DNA of 64,000 nucleotides from Chenopodium formosanum (GCA_024500155.1 CM044871.1:39840728-39904727), one strand, 5' to 3'; numbered from the stretch's first letter, positions 10,389-22,153 are shown. Program-made: numbers and translations. The notes: generated by a model not told the origin, from the letters alone.

Positions 10389-10585
10389 TGACCTAGGAAT
10401 TAGGGCAGCGTCGTTTTGTGGCGCCCCTTGGGATTTGGGCCTTGAAGGCCGCCATTCCCATGGGGCATATCTGAGTGACACATGTCGCTCTCTGGTTGGT
10501 CCACTTGGGGGTATTAAATATCCCCAAATCGACACGTGTCACGATCTAGTTGGCCCACGTGGCATGGGTAAAATTACCCAAAACA
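10389..10585 (-). repeat. Element F 3' LTR, truncated
   Basis: About 197 bases correspond to the outer half of the family LTR and end TTACCCAAAACA at 10585. They contain the LTR CACGTG motifs. The rest of the LTR is missing at the junction with the C spacer. Confidence 0.65.
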
Positions 10586-11016
10586 TTTGCCCCTTACAGA
10601 TGTGACGTGGTGCGCTATGTGGCATCTGTGACACGTTTCACTCAGCCACCATTTTTTTTAATGTGAAAGTTTAACTTTTCACATTTCGGGGAAAATTACA
10701 AGAATACCCCAGCTTTTACCCCTCTATAAATATATATTTCCCCCCCCCCTTGTTTTTGACGTTTCATAAACTTTTTAGAGAGAGAAAGTCGAGAGAAGTC
10801 TAGAGAGAGAAACTTTGACCACCGTCTGTGTCAAACACAAACTTTGCCTCTTTTCCGCCTGCCCCAGCAGGTTAGGCAACCGCCTGTGCCCCACAAAAGC
10901 AAGGTCACCTTCAATCAACGTGTCGCAGCCGGTCATCGCTGCTTACCTCCCTCCAAAGTCAAATTTTAAGGTACCGTCCATACCCCCTATAACTTATTCT
11001 TTTCATTTGTAATTAA
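10586..11016 (+). promoter_or_regulatory. Promoter and leader of element F antisense gene
   Basis: The 38-bp palindrome position is 10594-10631 (arms TACAGATG and CATCTGTGA). CTATAAATATATA follows at about 10723. A GA-rich leader (10777-10810) and a 5' splice donor TTTTAAG/GTACCG at 10971 come next. The element polypurine tract on the minus strand (AAGGGGCAAA) is next to the LTR. Confidence 0.6.
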
Positions 11017-13872
11017 ATGGACTCATCACCAACACACACGACACAACCTAGGTTAGTAGTCACCTGGTCTCCTGGTACAACTAAGTCTAGATCTGGGAGT
11101 GTCGGCTCTTGGTGCATGGAGCAAATTTGTTCATCTCCTCAACCGATTGTCTATGTGGCTAGAACTAAACAAACAACCACCATACGGCATAACCCAGATG
11201 GCTAGAGATGGTACATTGGAAATGACGTCAGATGAAATAACCTAGATTGAGGGGGCTAAAATGAGTGAGGATTTGGGAGAATACTTCCCATCTGGGATAC
11301 TTAGGATCCCTAATGATACGATTTTGGATGAAGTTGAGGGTAGAGATGATGAGGAAGCCGTCTCCCGAATGGAACTTGATAAGGATGGCCCCGAAGACAG
11401 AAACGGAGAAAAGTGTCTACGTCGGGCTCAGGGTCAGCCAGTGAAGAGGTATCCTAAGAAAGAGACGGGGAGAGCTCCGCTTTAGGGTCTAGCCCTAAGG
11501 ATGATAGAGATGCTCCTCTTTCCCCGCTTGAGGATAGCGAGGTTGAGGAGAGGAAATAATAGGAGGATAAGGACGACCCCTTCAATATCTACGTCTCTGC
11601 TAGAGATAGAGAGATCATGGTAAAGGGGATTGGAAGCTTTGCACTCAAACGACCCTTGGGAGAAGGATATATTATCCAGGTGCCGCCTGAGTTGGGTACC
11701 ATCTCTTGGAAGGATGATCAGGAGAACGCCAATGCTTGTATAGCTTCTACGGGGCGGCGTTTCAGGGTGGTCTCCGATTCGCGCTTCACGACGCTGTGAA
11801 GGCCATACTTAGGGGTTGTAGCCTAGGCGTCTTGTAGTTAACCCCAAACTCATGGGCTAACATTCTTGGGTATTTTGTCGCCTGCGAGATGTAGAATTTG
11901 AACCCCGGTTGGGAGGCTTGTGCACATATGCACTATCTCAGCCAAAACCCAGGCAGTTGGAGAGCATGGTACACTTTGACCACCCTCCCCCAATACCTGA
12001 TGACCTTGGACAAATTGTCCAAATATGACAACTGGAAAAACCGTTTCTATTTGCTGCCTGCCCATACTCGGCGAGAAAACTGTGAGCTACGCCGGTATAG
12101 TAAGAAACCTGACCTTCTTGGTCGGATATGCGCCCTTCCTCGCATCCCAAGGGACGATTATGAAAAAATTATGGAGACGGAGTTCTTTGAGCTCAGGCCC
12201 GAGACACTCTCAACCAGGGACATAATAAAGGTTCCAAATAATTGGATACCCATGTGCGCATGGTTTAGAGGACGAGGCGTTCTTGTCCGCCTGTGGATTG
12301 AGTAAATATGTTTACAAAGCGTATGTTTGCTACGCATCAGGTAGAATGTCGTTTGCACTATTTCTTTGTAAACTAATTATGTTTTGGTACTGAGTGTTTG
12401 TTTATAATTTTTTGCAGAAAAAGCTTTGAAGATGCTCTCGGACGAGAAAACCCCAAAACAATCCTCTGCTCAAATCCGTAAGGAACTTGCGGAGGTTATA
12501 CCTGCCAAGCTGAAAGCTAAGGTAAGAAACCGTCTAGCCCCTTGACTTGAGTTTCACAAGAGTATTGCCGGTTGCATGCTTAACACGATTTTACTTGCAG
12601 GGTGGAGAGGCTCCCAAGTCCTTCACCAAGAACCTTTTCAAGCGGGGATGAGACGACACCACCTCCACTCCAACTAAACCTGCAAAGTCTGCCAAGGCTT
12701 CTTCAGGAAAGACTTCCCCTGAAAGCTCTTCTAGGAAAAACTGTCTGCGCATCGGGGGGAGAAACGTTACCATAGGAGGCTTTGGTGTTGGCCTTGACCT
12801 GGCTAGGGGCTTTTTGGTTCCATCTGGCCTCTCCGCGCCTGTGGGTGATGCAAACCTACAGGCTTTTGAAGGTATGTATAATCCTTTCGAATCTCCGCCA
12901 AAGCTTGGGTGGTCCTTGCGAGTGAAATCTCACTCTCAAAAGACCTCTTAGTAAGACAACCGACAACAATTTGGTGCCGCCTATATAGCTCACTCACCCC
13001 CTTTCACATATGGTGCAGATCAATCCCCCCGATGGCCGGATGTGCAGGCGCATGCTAAGGCCATGCAAGGGGTTGTCCCCAAGAAAGAAATGGATGCCAT
13101 CCCGGGCATTGAGACGTTCAACGCTAAACGAATCATCGCACTTTTGTCAGAGGTAAGACTGATTCCCTCTTTTGAGAAATAACTATAATTTATCCCGCAT
13201 GGTTCACACCATTTGTATCTGCAGGCTATGCTAAGGGTTGATGACTCAAGCGGCCATACACCCGGAAGAGAGAGGAGGTAAAAAGAGTTAATAGATCAGC
13301 TGGGGATTCTCAATATGTTGCTAAATATCAACAGTAAATGAACTTGAAACTAAAGCCGTTTTGCTGAAACAAGTGGATCAAATTAGGGGCCTGAATACAA
13401 CTTTGAATGAGGGCAAGGAAAAGGCCAATGCTGCTGAGACCAACCTCATAAAGGCCCAAGCTGACCTCATAGCTTAGCAGGGTGTTGCCCAGGAGAATAC
13501 TAATCTCAAAGCTGAGGTTGAGCGCATGAAGCAGGATGTGGAGCAGGTCCAAAAGAATATTAGAGCCACAATTGAGGCGGAGCAAGACCGCCTAATTGTT
13601 GAGAATGAAGAGGGCACAGACACCCTGATGAAAATTGCTTAGAATGCGCTCTATCCAAAGAAGGATTATGGCATTTGGGCTTTGGCTTTCCAACACGCTG
13701 AGGATGTTGTGTATAGGAGAGAGAAAGGGCAGCAAGAGCCTGAGTCCTTTGTAGCCTGGACGAATACCGAGCTTGAGGAGCCTGCCAAGGAGCTTCTGGC
13801 AATAGGAGAAGCGATTGATCTCTAGTCTAATGGGGAGCAACCCAAGGAGCAGGACCAGGCGGGCCAGCTTTA
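11017..13872 (+). pseudogene. Antisense extra gene (aORF) of element F, five decayed exons
   Basis: Inferred exons are 11017-12320, 12419-12521, 12601-12871, 13019-13152 and 13225-13872, with GTATGT, GTAAGA, GTATGT and GTAAGA donors and TTGCAG-type acceptors at the same places as in D. Exon 1 keeps ARTKQT (from 11158) but lacks the ATG and splice acceptor found before it in A and D; 18 bases are deleted there. It also keeps the core motifs VPPELGTISW, MHYLSQNPG, WRAWYTLTTLPQYLMTLDK and KKPDLLGRICALPRIP. Exon 5 is a coiled coil with the conserved C-terminal ALYPKKDYGIWALAF segment. Stops (11203, 11483, 11797, 12303 and others) kill it. Biochemical role unknown. Confidence 0.7.
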
Positions 13873-14800
13873 GTTCTTAGTGGCAGTATGCCAATCCTAG
13901 TTTGTTAGGCCCGCGTTCTGAGTATTTGAATATTTAAATCAAAAATTTTATATTTCCTCCCGGATGGTGTTCCGGTTAAACGATTCTCCACGGCTCTCAG
14001 TAGCCGGGTTTATTTATGAAAATATCGACTAAGTTGGTTTATCTTGCATTTTTATTTTGAATTTTGCACTTAAATTTTGCTATATATGTCTGAATTTGCC
14101 TAATTTATTAAAAGCATGCAATTTAAACTATCCCGGTTGTACTAGCCCCTAGGCAGATGTGTGATTGGTTTTACTACCTTGCCGATTGATTGACCTAGGA
14201 ACTTGTGATACTTTAGAGAGTATGGCGAGTTCTTGAGTAAATCAATCACAGTAGTGATTGCTCCAAACCAATCGCTCATTCATCCAATTACTCAAACAGG
14301 CAGCCGTCATACCTAGCAGTGGAACTGATGAACTTCATCTCCTCCGTCTAGGTATCTGAAATCAATTATACTTAATTTTCTTACCCCACTGGGAGGACTT
14401 ATACAATTTCATTGAATAAACTAGGAACTTCGGTTGGCAATCGGCTGATGTCACTAGACATTCGGCTTATTAGCTTAGTCATTCTTTAGATTATTTTGGT
14501 CGGACGGTTATGAGTTGACCTATTAGGTCGTTCAATCTTTACCGTCTACATGCGTTTGTTGAGAAAACGATAGAATGCCCTCTACGACAATAACACCCGG
14601 AGGGGCGTCGCCAGACGCCATACTCATGTTGGAGCAGACGAATTTATAAAATAATATAGCATCCGGCCATTGGCCTCTTAATTTGAACATTAATCTTGCC
14701 ACTAAGTTTTTAACTTAGTTTAATTTATTCAATTTAACCGTCTGTTCTTTGCATAGCAGTAATTTATTATTGCGCATTTACAAAAATTTACAAGTCTCAG
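13873..14800. other. Non-coding spacer of element F
   Basis: I see no gene. It matches the D spacer, with the 'CCCGCGTTCTGAGTAT' segment, 'AAAAGCATGC', the ATCAATCACAGTAGTGATTG inverted repeat near 14240 and the CATCCGGCCATTGGCCTCTT block near 14660. The long tandem repeat array seen in D is largely absent. Confidence 0.55.
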
Positions 14801-15530
14801 TATTAGTACTTTTCCAAGTTATCTACATTCCAAGTTCTAGGCAGTCGCCTGCCGTTTGAGGTTTCCAGGCGGTAGGTGTCATTTCTTACTTCCTCATAGA
14901 TCCAGTAGGAGCCTTCCTAATTAGGAGTTAGCTTTCCCTACTCATTGGCCCTACAAGTTGCCTCCATTTTTCGTAACACAAAGTCCCCAACTTTCAAGTG
15001 CTGTTTTACACTCTTTTGTTATAGGCACATGTCATTCTCAAACGGTATATCTCATGGCGTAGGGCACCATATCCCCTACGCTCCTAGAGTGTGTCCAATG
15101 CTAACCACATGGCCTCCCAATTTGCCTCTTCATTTTATAGCATGACTCTTAGAGTCGGGTCATAATGTTCGATGGGCAAGACGGTTTCAGCACCGTAAAC
15201 CATGAGAAATGGGGTTTCACCGGTTGCCCCCTTTTTCATTTGTTTGGATGGCCCATAAGACAAGAATAAACCCTTTAGCCCATAAACACTAGCTCTTTTA
15301 ATTTTCTTTTTGATACCATTTGAGATGAGTTTGTTGAGGGCTTCAACTTGGCCGTTTTCTCGGGGTCGGCCAACTGATACAAAAGAATGTGAGATCCCCT
15401 GATATCCCAACCAAGTGTTGAGCTAAGGCGTCTCAAACTGAGGGCCATTTTCAAACACCATGGACATAGGTATCCCAAACCAGGTGATAATGTTCTTTCA
15501 TATGAAAGAGATAACATCCTTTATCTTGAT
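14801..15530 (-). pseudogene. Element F integrase C-terminal remnant
   Basis: On the minus strand the sequence encodes the catalytic-core end of a Ty3/gypsy integrase. It contains SVGRPRENGQVEALNKLI (the Glu of the DDE triad), GATGETPFLMVYGAETVLP and IEHYDPTLRVML. The C-terminal tail ends at the 'NLKKY' homologue near 14810. It is in several frames. Integrase inserts the cDNA into host chromatin. The rest of pol is absent because the element ends abruptly at the T-rich tract, at the homologue of D position 30591. Confidence 0.78.
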
Positions 15531-15977
15531 GTTTTTTAAAATATTTTTTTTATTTTTTTTTTTTTTTTTTTTAATTTTTTTTTATTTTTTTTTAATATTT
15601 TTTTTTTTTTAAATTTTTTTTTTTTTATTTTTTTTTATTTTTTTTTTTTTTTTAATTTTTTTAATTTTTTTTTTTTTTTTTTTTTAAATTTTTTTTTTTT
15701 TTATTTTAAAATTTTTTAATTTTTTTTTAATTTTTTAATATTTTTTTAATTTTTTTTTTTTTTTTTTTTTTTTTTAATTATTTTTTTTTATTTTTTTTCT
15801 AATTTTTTTTTTTTTTTTTTTTTTTTAATTTTATTAATTTTTTTTTTTTATTTCTTTTTTTTTAATATTTTTTTTTTTTTTTTTTTTTTTTTTTATATAT
15901 AATTTTTTTTAATTTTTAAAATATTTTTTTTTTTATTTTTTTATTTTTTTTTTTTATTTTTTTTTTTTTTTTTCTTT
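15531..15977. repeat. T-rich low-complexity tract
   Basis: About 447 bases are almost pure T with scattered single or double A and three C. There is no coding content. It joins broken integrase on the left to satellite on the right. It could be an expanded retroposon poly(A) tail on the minus strand or a sequencing/assembly artefact. Confidence 0.85.
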
Positions 15978-16359
15978 AATTCATTCAAAAATTCTAATTA
16001 AGTCAAATGAAAGTCAAACTTATTCAAACAAAGAATTTTGAATCAAATGAAAGTTAAACACATTCAAACAAAGCTAATTAAATCAAATGAATGTCAATCA
16101 CATTTAAATAATGCCTTTTGAATCAAATGAAAGTCAAATGCATTCAAACAAAGCTTTCTGAATCAAATGAATGTCAAATGCATTCAAGAAAGATAATTAA
16201 ATCAAATGAAATCCATACATATTCAAACAAAACTTTTTGAATAAAATGAAAGTCAAATGCATTCAAGAAAGCTAATTGAATCAAATAAAAGCCAAACACA
16301 TTAAAACAAGGGTTTTTAAATCAAATGAAAGTCAAACACATATAAACAAAGCTTTTTAA
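15978..16359. repeat. 40-bp satellite array, about 9 units
   Basis: Tandem units alternate between a GCTAATTGA-type and a GCTTTTTGA-type monomer, each with TCAAATGAAAGTCAAA and CATTCAAA. They have the same unit, phase and orientation as 19807-21230. The LINE at 16360 interrupts the array. Confidence 0.88.
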
Positions 16360-18513
16360 TCTTCCTAAGACTGCTAAGGAAATTACTCCACCCCCTAGGC
16401 TCAAAAAATTGATGAGTGGCAGGTTCCGAGCAAGAAATCCAAGAAGAAAGCTAAAAGACAGATTACTTTCCCTGTTTCTAGCTCCAATACTTATCTACCT
16501 TTTGGCTCATGACACTAATGATGCTATTGATATTGTAAATGAGACTGATGAACCTACTGGGGGTGATAGTAATCCTTCTCTAGGGTCATAATTGTCTTAT
16601 CATGGAATATTAGGGGTCTTAATGACCCTGGGAAAGTAGCTGTTGTTAATAATCTTATTCTTGATTAAAAGTGTGATGTGATTTGTATTCTTAAAACTAA
16701 AGTGAAGCAAAATAACTATATTAAAGTTCAAAGGAAATTTTGACATGCTTGGTCTTGGTTTGGCAACTATTCTAACTCTCCAAAAGGAAGAATTTGGGTA
16801 GGTTGGAAGGATGATTTGGTCAATCTCACTATTCTGTCTTCTCAAGAGAAGTTAGTTATTCACTACCTTTATTTATGGTTTACACACTTTTCAGGACATA
16901 CTACAACTGTGTAATGGCCTTAAACAGTTAACTGCCATCTTTAGACCTTGGCTATGCACTAGTCACTTCAATTCTATTCATTCTTCTGATGATAGATTAA
17001 ATGGAGATGTAGTTACTGATTATGAGACCAGAGATTTTCATAATTACATTGATGATTTGGCATTGGTTGAAATTAAGAGTAAAGGTTCTTTTTTCTCTTG
17101 ATGTAACAAGGCTCACCATGGTCCTAGAACTTAATGTAGGATTGATAGGGGTATTGTAAATCAGGATTGGATTAACCTTTATGGGCATGTGGAAGCTGTA
17201 TATTTACCTCCCTCTCTCTTAGACCATAATCCTGTGCTATTTGATGTCTTTCATTCTCAGCCTAGTAAGGTAAGACCTTTTAGGTTTCTCAGTTGCCTTG
17301 CTGATCATGAGAATTTCTTGGGTACTATTACATATGTCTGGCAGTGTTATGTTCCTGGTAATGTTATGACTAGTGTTTGGTCTAAACTCAAACATGTGAA
17401 GACTGCCATGAAGACTTTAAACACTAAGAAGTTTGGTGATATTTCAATTCTTAGAGAATTGATGTTGCTTAGAACCATCCCAATGATGTACAGCGGCAGA
17501 TTAATCTTGATATTGATAATGTTGATTTACACTCTTAAGAAATGGAAGCTATTCAAAATGTCAAATACTAGATCAACATCCAAAAGAGCATTTATAAGTA
17601 GAAGTCTAGGGTTGACTGGCTTCAGCTTGGTAATAGTAATAACAAGTATTTCTATACTGTTATGAAGCATAGACAAGGGAGGAACATGATAAACACTCTT
17701 TTCAATGAGATTGGTGATCTTTTGAAAACTCCTGTAGCTATTAAGAGGAGATTATTGGCTTTTATAAGTCTCTTCTTAGTTCTAGGGATGTTTTTCTTCT
17801 TGGGATTAACCTTAGTACTGTCAGAAGAGGTGCTCAGCTTTCTACAGATTCTTAGCAATCTCTTATAGCTCATATCACTACTAAGGAAATTGATTTGGAT
17901 CTAAGAGATATTGATAGTTCCAAAGCTCCTGGATTGATGGTTTTAATTCCTATTTCTTCAAGAAATCTTGGGAGGTTGCGAAGACTGATGTCTATGCTGG
18001 TGTTATGAAATTTTTTAGAACTGGGAATATGATGAAGCAATGGAATTATACTATTATAACTTTAGTTCCTAAGGTTCAAAGTCCTTCACTTGCTAAAGAT
18101 TTCAGACCAATTGCATGCTGCTTTGTCCTCTACAAGCTTGTTTCTAAAATTCTCACCTCTAGGATTGCAAGGGTGATTTATGAGGTTATTGATGGAGCTT
18201 AGGTTGGCTTTATCCCAAGGGAGGATATAGAGGATAATATCCTTTTAGCTACTGAGCTCATTAAAGGGTATGGGCATAAGTTCCTTTCTCCAAGATACAT
18301 ATTGAAAATTGACTTCAGTAAGGCTTATGATTATGTGGAATGGAGTTTTCTGGAGGCAGTTATGTCTGAGATTGGTTTCCCTTGCCAGTTTATTAACTAG
18401 ATTATGGCTTATCTGTCTATAGTCTCTTTCTCTATTTTGATTAATGGCATCCTTTATTAGCTTTTCCCTGCAAAGAAGGGTTTGAGACAGGGTGATCCAA
18501 TGTCTCCTTTTCT
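16360..18513 (+). pseudogene. LINE ORF2 relic: endonuclease and partial reverse transcriptase
   Basis: A second, decayed LINE lies in the satellite. After a Lys-rich linker, the endonuclease starts with VLSWNIRGLNDPGK at about 16592. Downstream RT segments are recognisable: TLVPKVQSPSLAKDFRPIAC, FIPREDIEDNILLATELIKGY, LKIDFSKAYDYVEW (motif A Asp) and KGLRQGDPMSPFL (motif B). The copy stops at motif B because a CACTA-like terminus begins at 18514, so the catalytic YADD motif is absent. Stops replace Trp/Gln in several places and there are frameshifts. It is 5'-truncated relative to a full LINE. Whether it is the same insertion as the LINE at 1-1056 cannot be decided here. Confidence 0.78.
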
Positions 18514-18962
18514 CACTAGTACAAAACTAACCTCAAGTAACACCCAAAAAGTGTTACATAAAGTGGTAAAAGTGTTATTATAGACAATAGTAACACTTTA
18601 TTGGGTGATACTTCCGCCCATGTTACCTAAGGTCTTATGTAACACTTTAGGTACCGTATGGTAACACTTTCAAATGTGTTACTATAAATCCTCTCATGTA
18701 ACACTTTTTATATTATTAGTATCATTTTTAAAGTATTACCTTTTATTTCTTATGTAACACTTACTTATCTTTAGTAACATTTCTCAATCATATAGTATCA
18801 CTTATTAGACATTATGTATTACTTTTTCAAACTATGGTAACACTTTGTTAATTATTAGATAACATTTTTCAATCATCTTTTGACATATAGTAGCATTTTA
18901 TTCGACATTATGTATCACTTTTTGCAAACTAATGTAACACCTTATTAACTAATAGGTAATAT
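18514..18962. mobile_element. CACTA-type transposon terminus with subterminal repeats
   Basis: The LINE reading frame is broken by CACTAGTACAAAAC, the form of a CACTA (En/Spm) terminal repeat. Over the next 450 bases the heptamer GTAACAC or its complement GTGTTAC recurs at least ten times in both orientations, as expected for transposase-binding subterminal repeats. No matching TAGTG end was found before the satellite resumes, so the element is a fragment or its other end was lost. Confidence 0.65.
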
Positions 18963-18985
18963 TTTATTATTATTATTATTATTAA

Positions 18986-19039
<54 letters not shown>

Positions 19040-19073
19040 TCTTATTATTGTTATTATTATTATTATTATAAAA
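18963..19073. repeat. (ATT)n microsatellite
   Basis: A run of about 110 bases of imperfect ATT trinucleotide repeat. The apparent poly-isoleucine reading frame on the minus strand is an artefact of the repeat. Confidence 0.92.
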
Positions 19074-19806
19074 ATAACATTAATATGTACAACAAATGTG
19101 AATTGGAAATTAACATATATGATAGACAACAATTTAGATTGAAATAATTTCATAATTCTAACAAAAAAACCCACAAACACCAAATTTAATGTTTGGCCAA
19201 ACAATATAGAAATAATCCCTTATTTATATACTTAAAATAACTATTCTTCCCCTAAAATGATTTGGACAAACCCCTAACCTTGTTCCCAAAGTATCCTAAC
19301 TACAATAGAATTACTACTAATTAGAATAGGAAAACTAATCCTAAACAAACTCTAATTAACTAAAAACTTTCCTAATATATTTAGGAAGTTTATAGAAACT
19401 AAATAACAAAAATTAAACCTTATCCTAAATGCTTAAACCAAGAAAAACTCTCTCAAGTGAAAGGTAAAAACCTGGAAGCAAAATTCTAGAAAAAAACTAA
19501 GTATTAAAAAAACTAACATTTCACATTGCCGCCTAAAAACCACCACACACGCCACCACCTATGCCACGCGCCTAACCGACGTGTAGGTGGGTTCAATCCG
19601 GTGCAAGGAAGCGAGCGCGTGGGCCCGTCTTGATGCGTGGGCCCCGTCTCGGCGTGTGGCCTGCGTCATCGACCCTGGAAGTGGACTTCTGCATTTCTTC
19701 TTCCTTAGTAACCAAGCAACTGACCCATCCTTGACTTTTCCCTCCAAGTTCGAACCCTTTGGACTCAAAATCAACGTAATTGGCTCTTCAAAAGAATTTC
19801 CCTCTT
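19074..19806. other. Unassigned sequence, possibly interior of the CACTA fragment
   Basis: The sequence is AT-rich to about 19530, then a GC-rich stretch (19560-19680) with several GCGTGGGCCC-like repeats. An 84-codon open frame runs on the minus strand (19559-19813) with Arg/His-rich content; I do not recognise it. I see no convincing gene. Confidence 0.4.
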
Positions 19807-21230
19807 GATTCACATCACATTTTGAATCAAATGAAAGTCAAATGCATTCAAAAAAGCTAATTGAGTCAAATGAAATTCAAACATATTCAAATCAAGTTTT
19901 TTAAATTAAATGAGAGTCAAATGCATTCATAAAATATAATTGAGTCAAATGAAAGCCAAACGTATTTAAACAAAGCATTTTGAATAAAACTAAAGTCATA
20001 AATGCATTCAATAAAGCTAATTGAATAAAATGAAAGCGAAATACATTCAAAAACAAAGCTTTTTGCCTCAGATTAAAGTCAAATACATTCAATAAAGCTA
20101 ATTGGATCAAATAAAGGTCAATCACATTCAAATAAAGCTTTTTGAATCAAATGAATGTCAACTGCGTTCAAAAGGCTAATAAAATCAAATGAAAGTCAAA
20201 CACATTCAAATAAAGCTTTTGAATCAAATAAAAGTCCAAAGCATTTAAAAATGTGAATTGAGTCAAATAAAAGTCAAACTTATTTAAACAAAGCTTTTTG
20301 AATTAAATAAAAGTCAAACACATTTTAACGAAGCTAATTGAATCAAATAAATGTCGAACACATTAAATAATGCCTTTGAATCAAATGAAATTAAAATAAC
20401 TTCAAACAAAGCTTTCTGAATCAAATGAATGTCAAATGCATACAAATAAGTTAATTGAGTCAAATGAAATCCAAACATATTCAATTAAAGTTTTTTGAAT
20501 AAAATGAAAGTCAAATGCATTCAACAATGCTAATTGAATTGAATAAAAGCCAAACACATTCAAATAAGACTTTTTGAATCAAAGGAAAGTCAAACACATT
20601 CAAACAATGTTTTTTGTAAAATGAAAGTCAAATGCATTTAAAAATGCTTATTAAGTCAAATAAATGTCAAACTTACTCAAACAAAGCTTTTTTAATCAAA
20701 TGAAAGTCAAACACAATTAAAACAAGCTAATTAAATTAAATGAATGTAAAACACATTCAATCAATGCCTTTTGATTCAATTGCAAGTCAAATGCATTCAT
20801 ATTAAGCTTTTTGAATCAAATGAGAATCAAATGTATTCAAAAAAGCTAATTGAGTCAAATGAAAGCCAAACATATTTAAACCAAGCTTTTTAAATCAAAT
20901 GAAAGTCAAATGCATTCAACAAATCTAATTGAATCAAATGAAAGCCAAACACATTTAAACAAGGGTTTTTGATTCAAATGAAAGTCAAACACTTTCATTC
21001 AATGCTTTTTGAATCAAATGAAAGTCAAATGCATTCAAAAATTCTAATTGAGTCAAATTAAAGTAAAACTTATTCAAACAAAGCTTTTTGAATCAAATAA
21101 AAGTCAAACACATTCAAACAAAGCTAATTGAATTAAATGAATGTCAAACACATTCAAGCAATGCCTTTTAATTCAAATGCAGGTTAAATGCATTCAAATC
21201 AAGCTTTTTGAATGAAATGAGAATCAAACG
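19807..21230. repeat. 40-bp satellite array, about 35 units, dimeric organisation
   Basis: Starts of the TCAAAT core at 20974, 21014, 21053, 21093, 21133 and 21173 give a 40-base period. Monomers alternate between a GCTAATTGA form and a GCTTTTTGA form, so the repeat is an 80-base dimer. Divergence between units is moderate. The array ends at the first base of LTR B. Confidence 0.92.
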
Positions 21231-21599
21231 TGTTTTGGGTGTTTTAGTCCCTTGGGAGGGTTACAGCTGAAAGACTAATTTGACTACGCCTATACCTGCA
21301 AAACAACGAAGACTACGGGTTGTTGGAGCTCTGCCTCTAACGATCAAGTTATCACAGATGTTTCTCTAATGTAAGAGAATGGAGGGTATGTTGTAATAAA
21401 TTGTAGGTGTCCCCAAAATGGGGGTCATTGGGTAATGTGCTCCTAATTAGGACATTCTTACCTAATTCTGTTGGGCTGCACCGAATTACGACTTTCTCAA
21501 GATTTGGGCCCTTGAAGGCTGCCTTTTTCTCCAAGATTTTGGGAATGACTCCTATCAAATGGGGATTGGTTCAATTTTAAATACTCGGGGTATGACATG
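21231..21599 (-). repeat. LTR B, copy 2 (truncated by LTR C)
   Basis: The LTR begins TGTTTTGGGTG directly after satellite GAATCAAACG and stops after GGGTATGACATG where LTR C starts. Relative to copy 1 it has lost about 20 bases including the TATA region (near 21422). Confidence 0.72.
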
Positions 21600-21687
21600 T
21601 GTTTCGGGGTTTTTTGTGTCCCTTGGGAGAGTTACAACTACAGACTAGATTTGACAAGGACACCTATACCTATAAAACAAACGGAAC
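21600..21687 (-). repeat. LTR C, copy 2, left part
   Basis: The first 88 bases of LTR C (TGTTTCGGGG onward) run up to the GGAAC target site (21683-21687) of element E. The LTR resumes at 43970. Confidence 0.78.
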
Positions 21688-22153
21688 TGTTTAGGGTATT
21701 TTTACCCTGCCACGTGGTCCAATCAGAGGGTGACACGTGTCAGCCCCAGATTGGTCCAAGATGGACCAATCCCTGTTTGACACGTGTCATTCCAGAGACA
21801 AAGGGGAAAAAGCGGCCTTCAGGCCCAAATCCCGAGAAAGCCGGAATACGGCGCAGCCCACCAATGATTAGGGTTCAGTGACCTAATCAGGGGCAATTCC
21901 AAATGACCCTATAAATAGGGCGATGTCCCTCATTTCGAGGGCAACTTTTTCATTGATTACAATTGCATTCTCTTACATTAGAGAAACACCTGAGCTTGGA
22001 ATCCGAGCAGATACCCACCTAAATTTCCGTTCTCTTTATTCCGTTTCAAGTTATTAACTTGTGCGTCGGAGGCGGAGCACCACCCAACAGGTGTCTTCGT
22101 TTGTTTTGCAGGTTCAGCTCATCCCGGATCAGTCTTCGTGTTGTAACTCTCCC
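21688..22153 (+). repeat. Element E 5' LTR (3' end deleted)
   Basis: In sense it begins TGTTTAGGG and carries CACGTG at 21711, 21734 and 21781. A CCAAT-containing inverted repeat lies at 21750-21770, and CCCTATAAATAGGG near 21910 is the likely core promoter. Compared with D, about 34 bases spanning the LTR terminus and TTTGGCGCC are missing at 22153/22154. Confidence 0.88.

Noticed and set aside
18929..19204. Isoleucine-rich protein on the minus strand
   Set aside because: It is the translation of an (ATT)n microsatellite.
19807..21230. CRISPR-like array
   Set aside because: Units are contiguous 40-bp tandem repeats without unique spacers, in a plant genome. This is satellite DNA.
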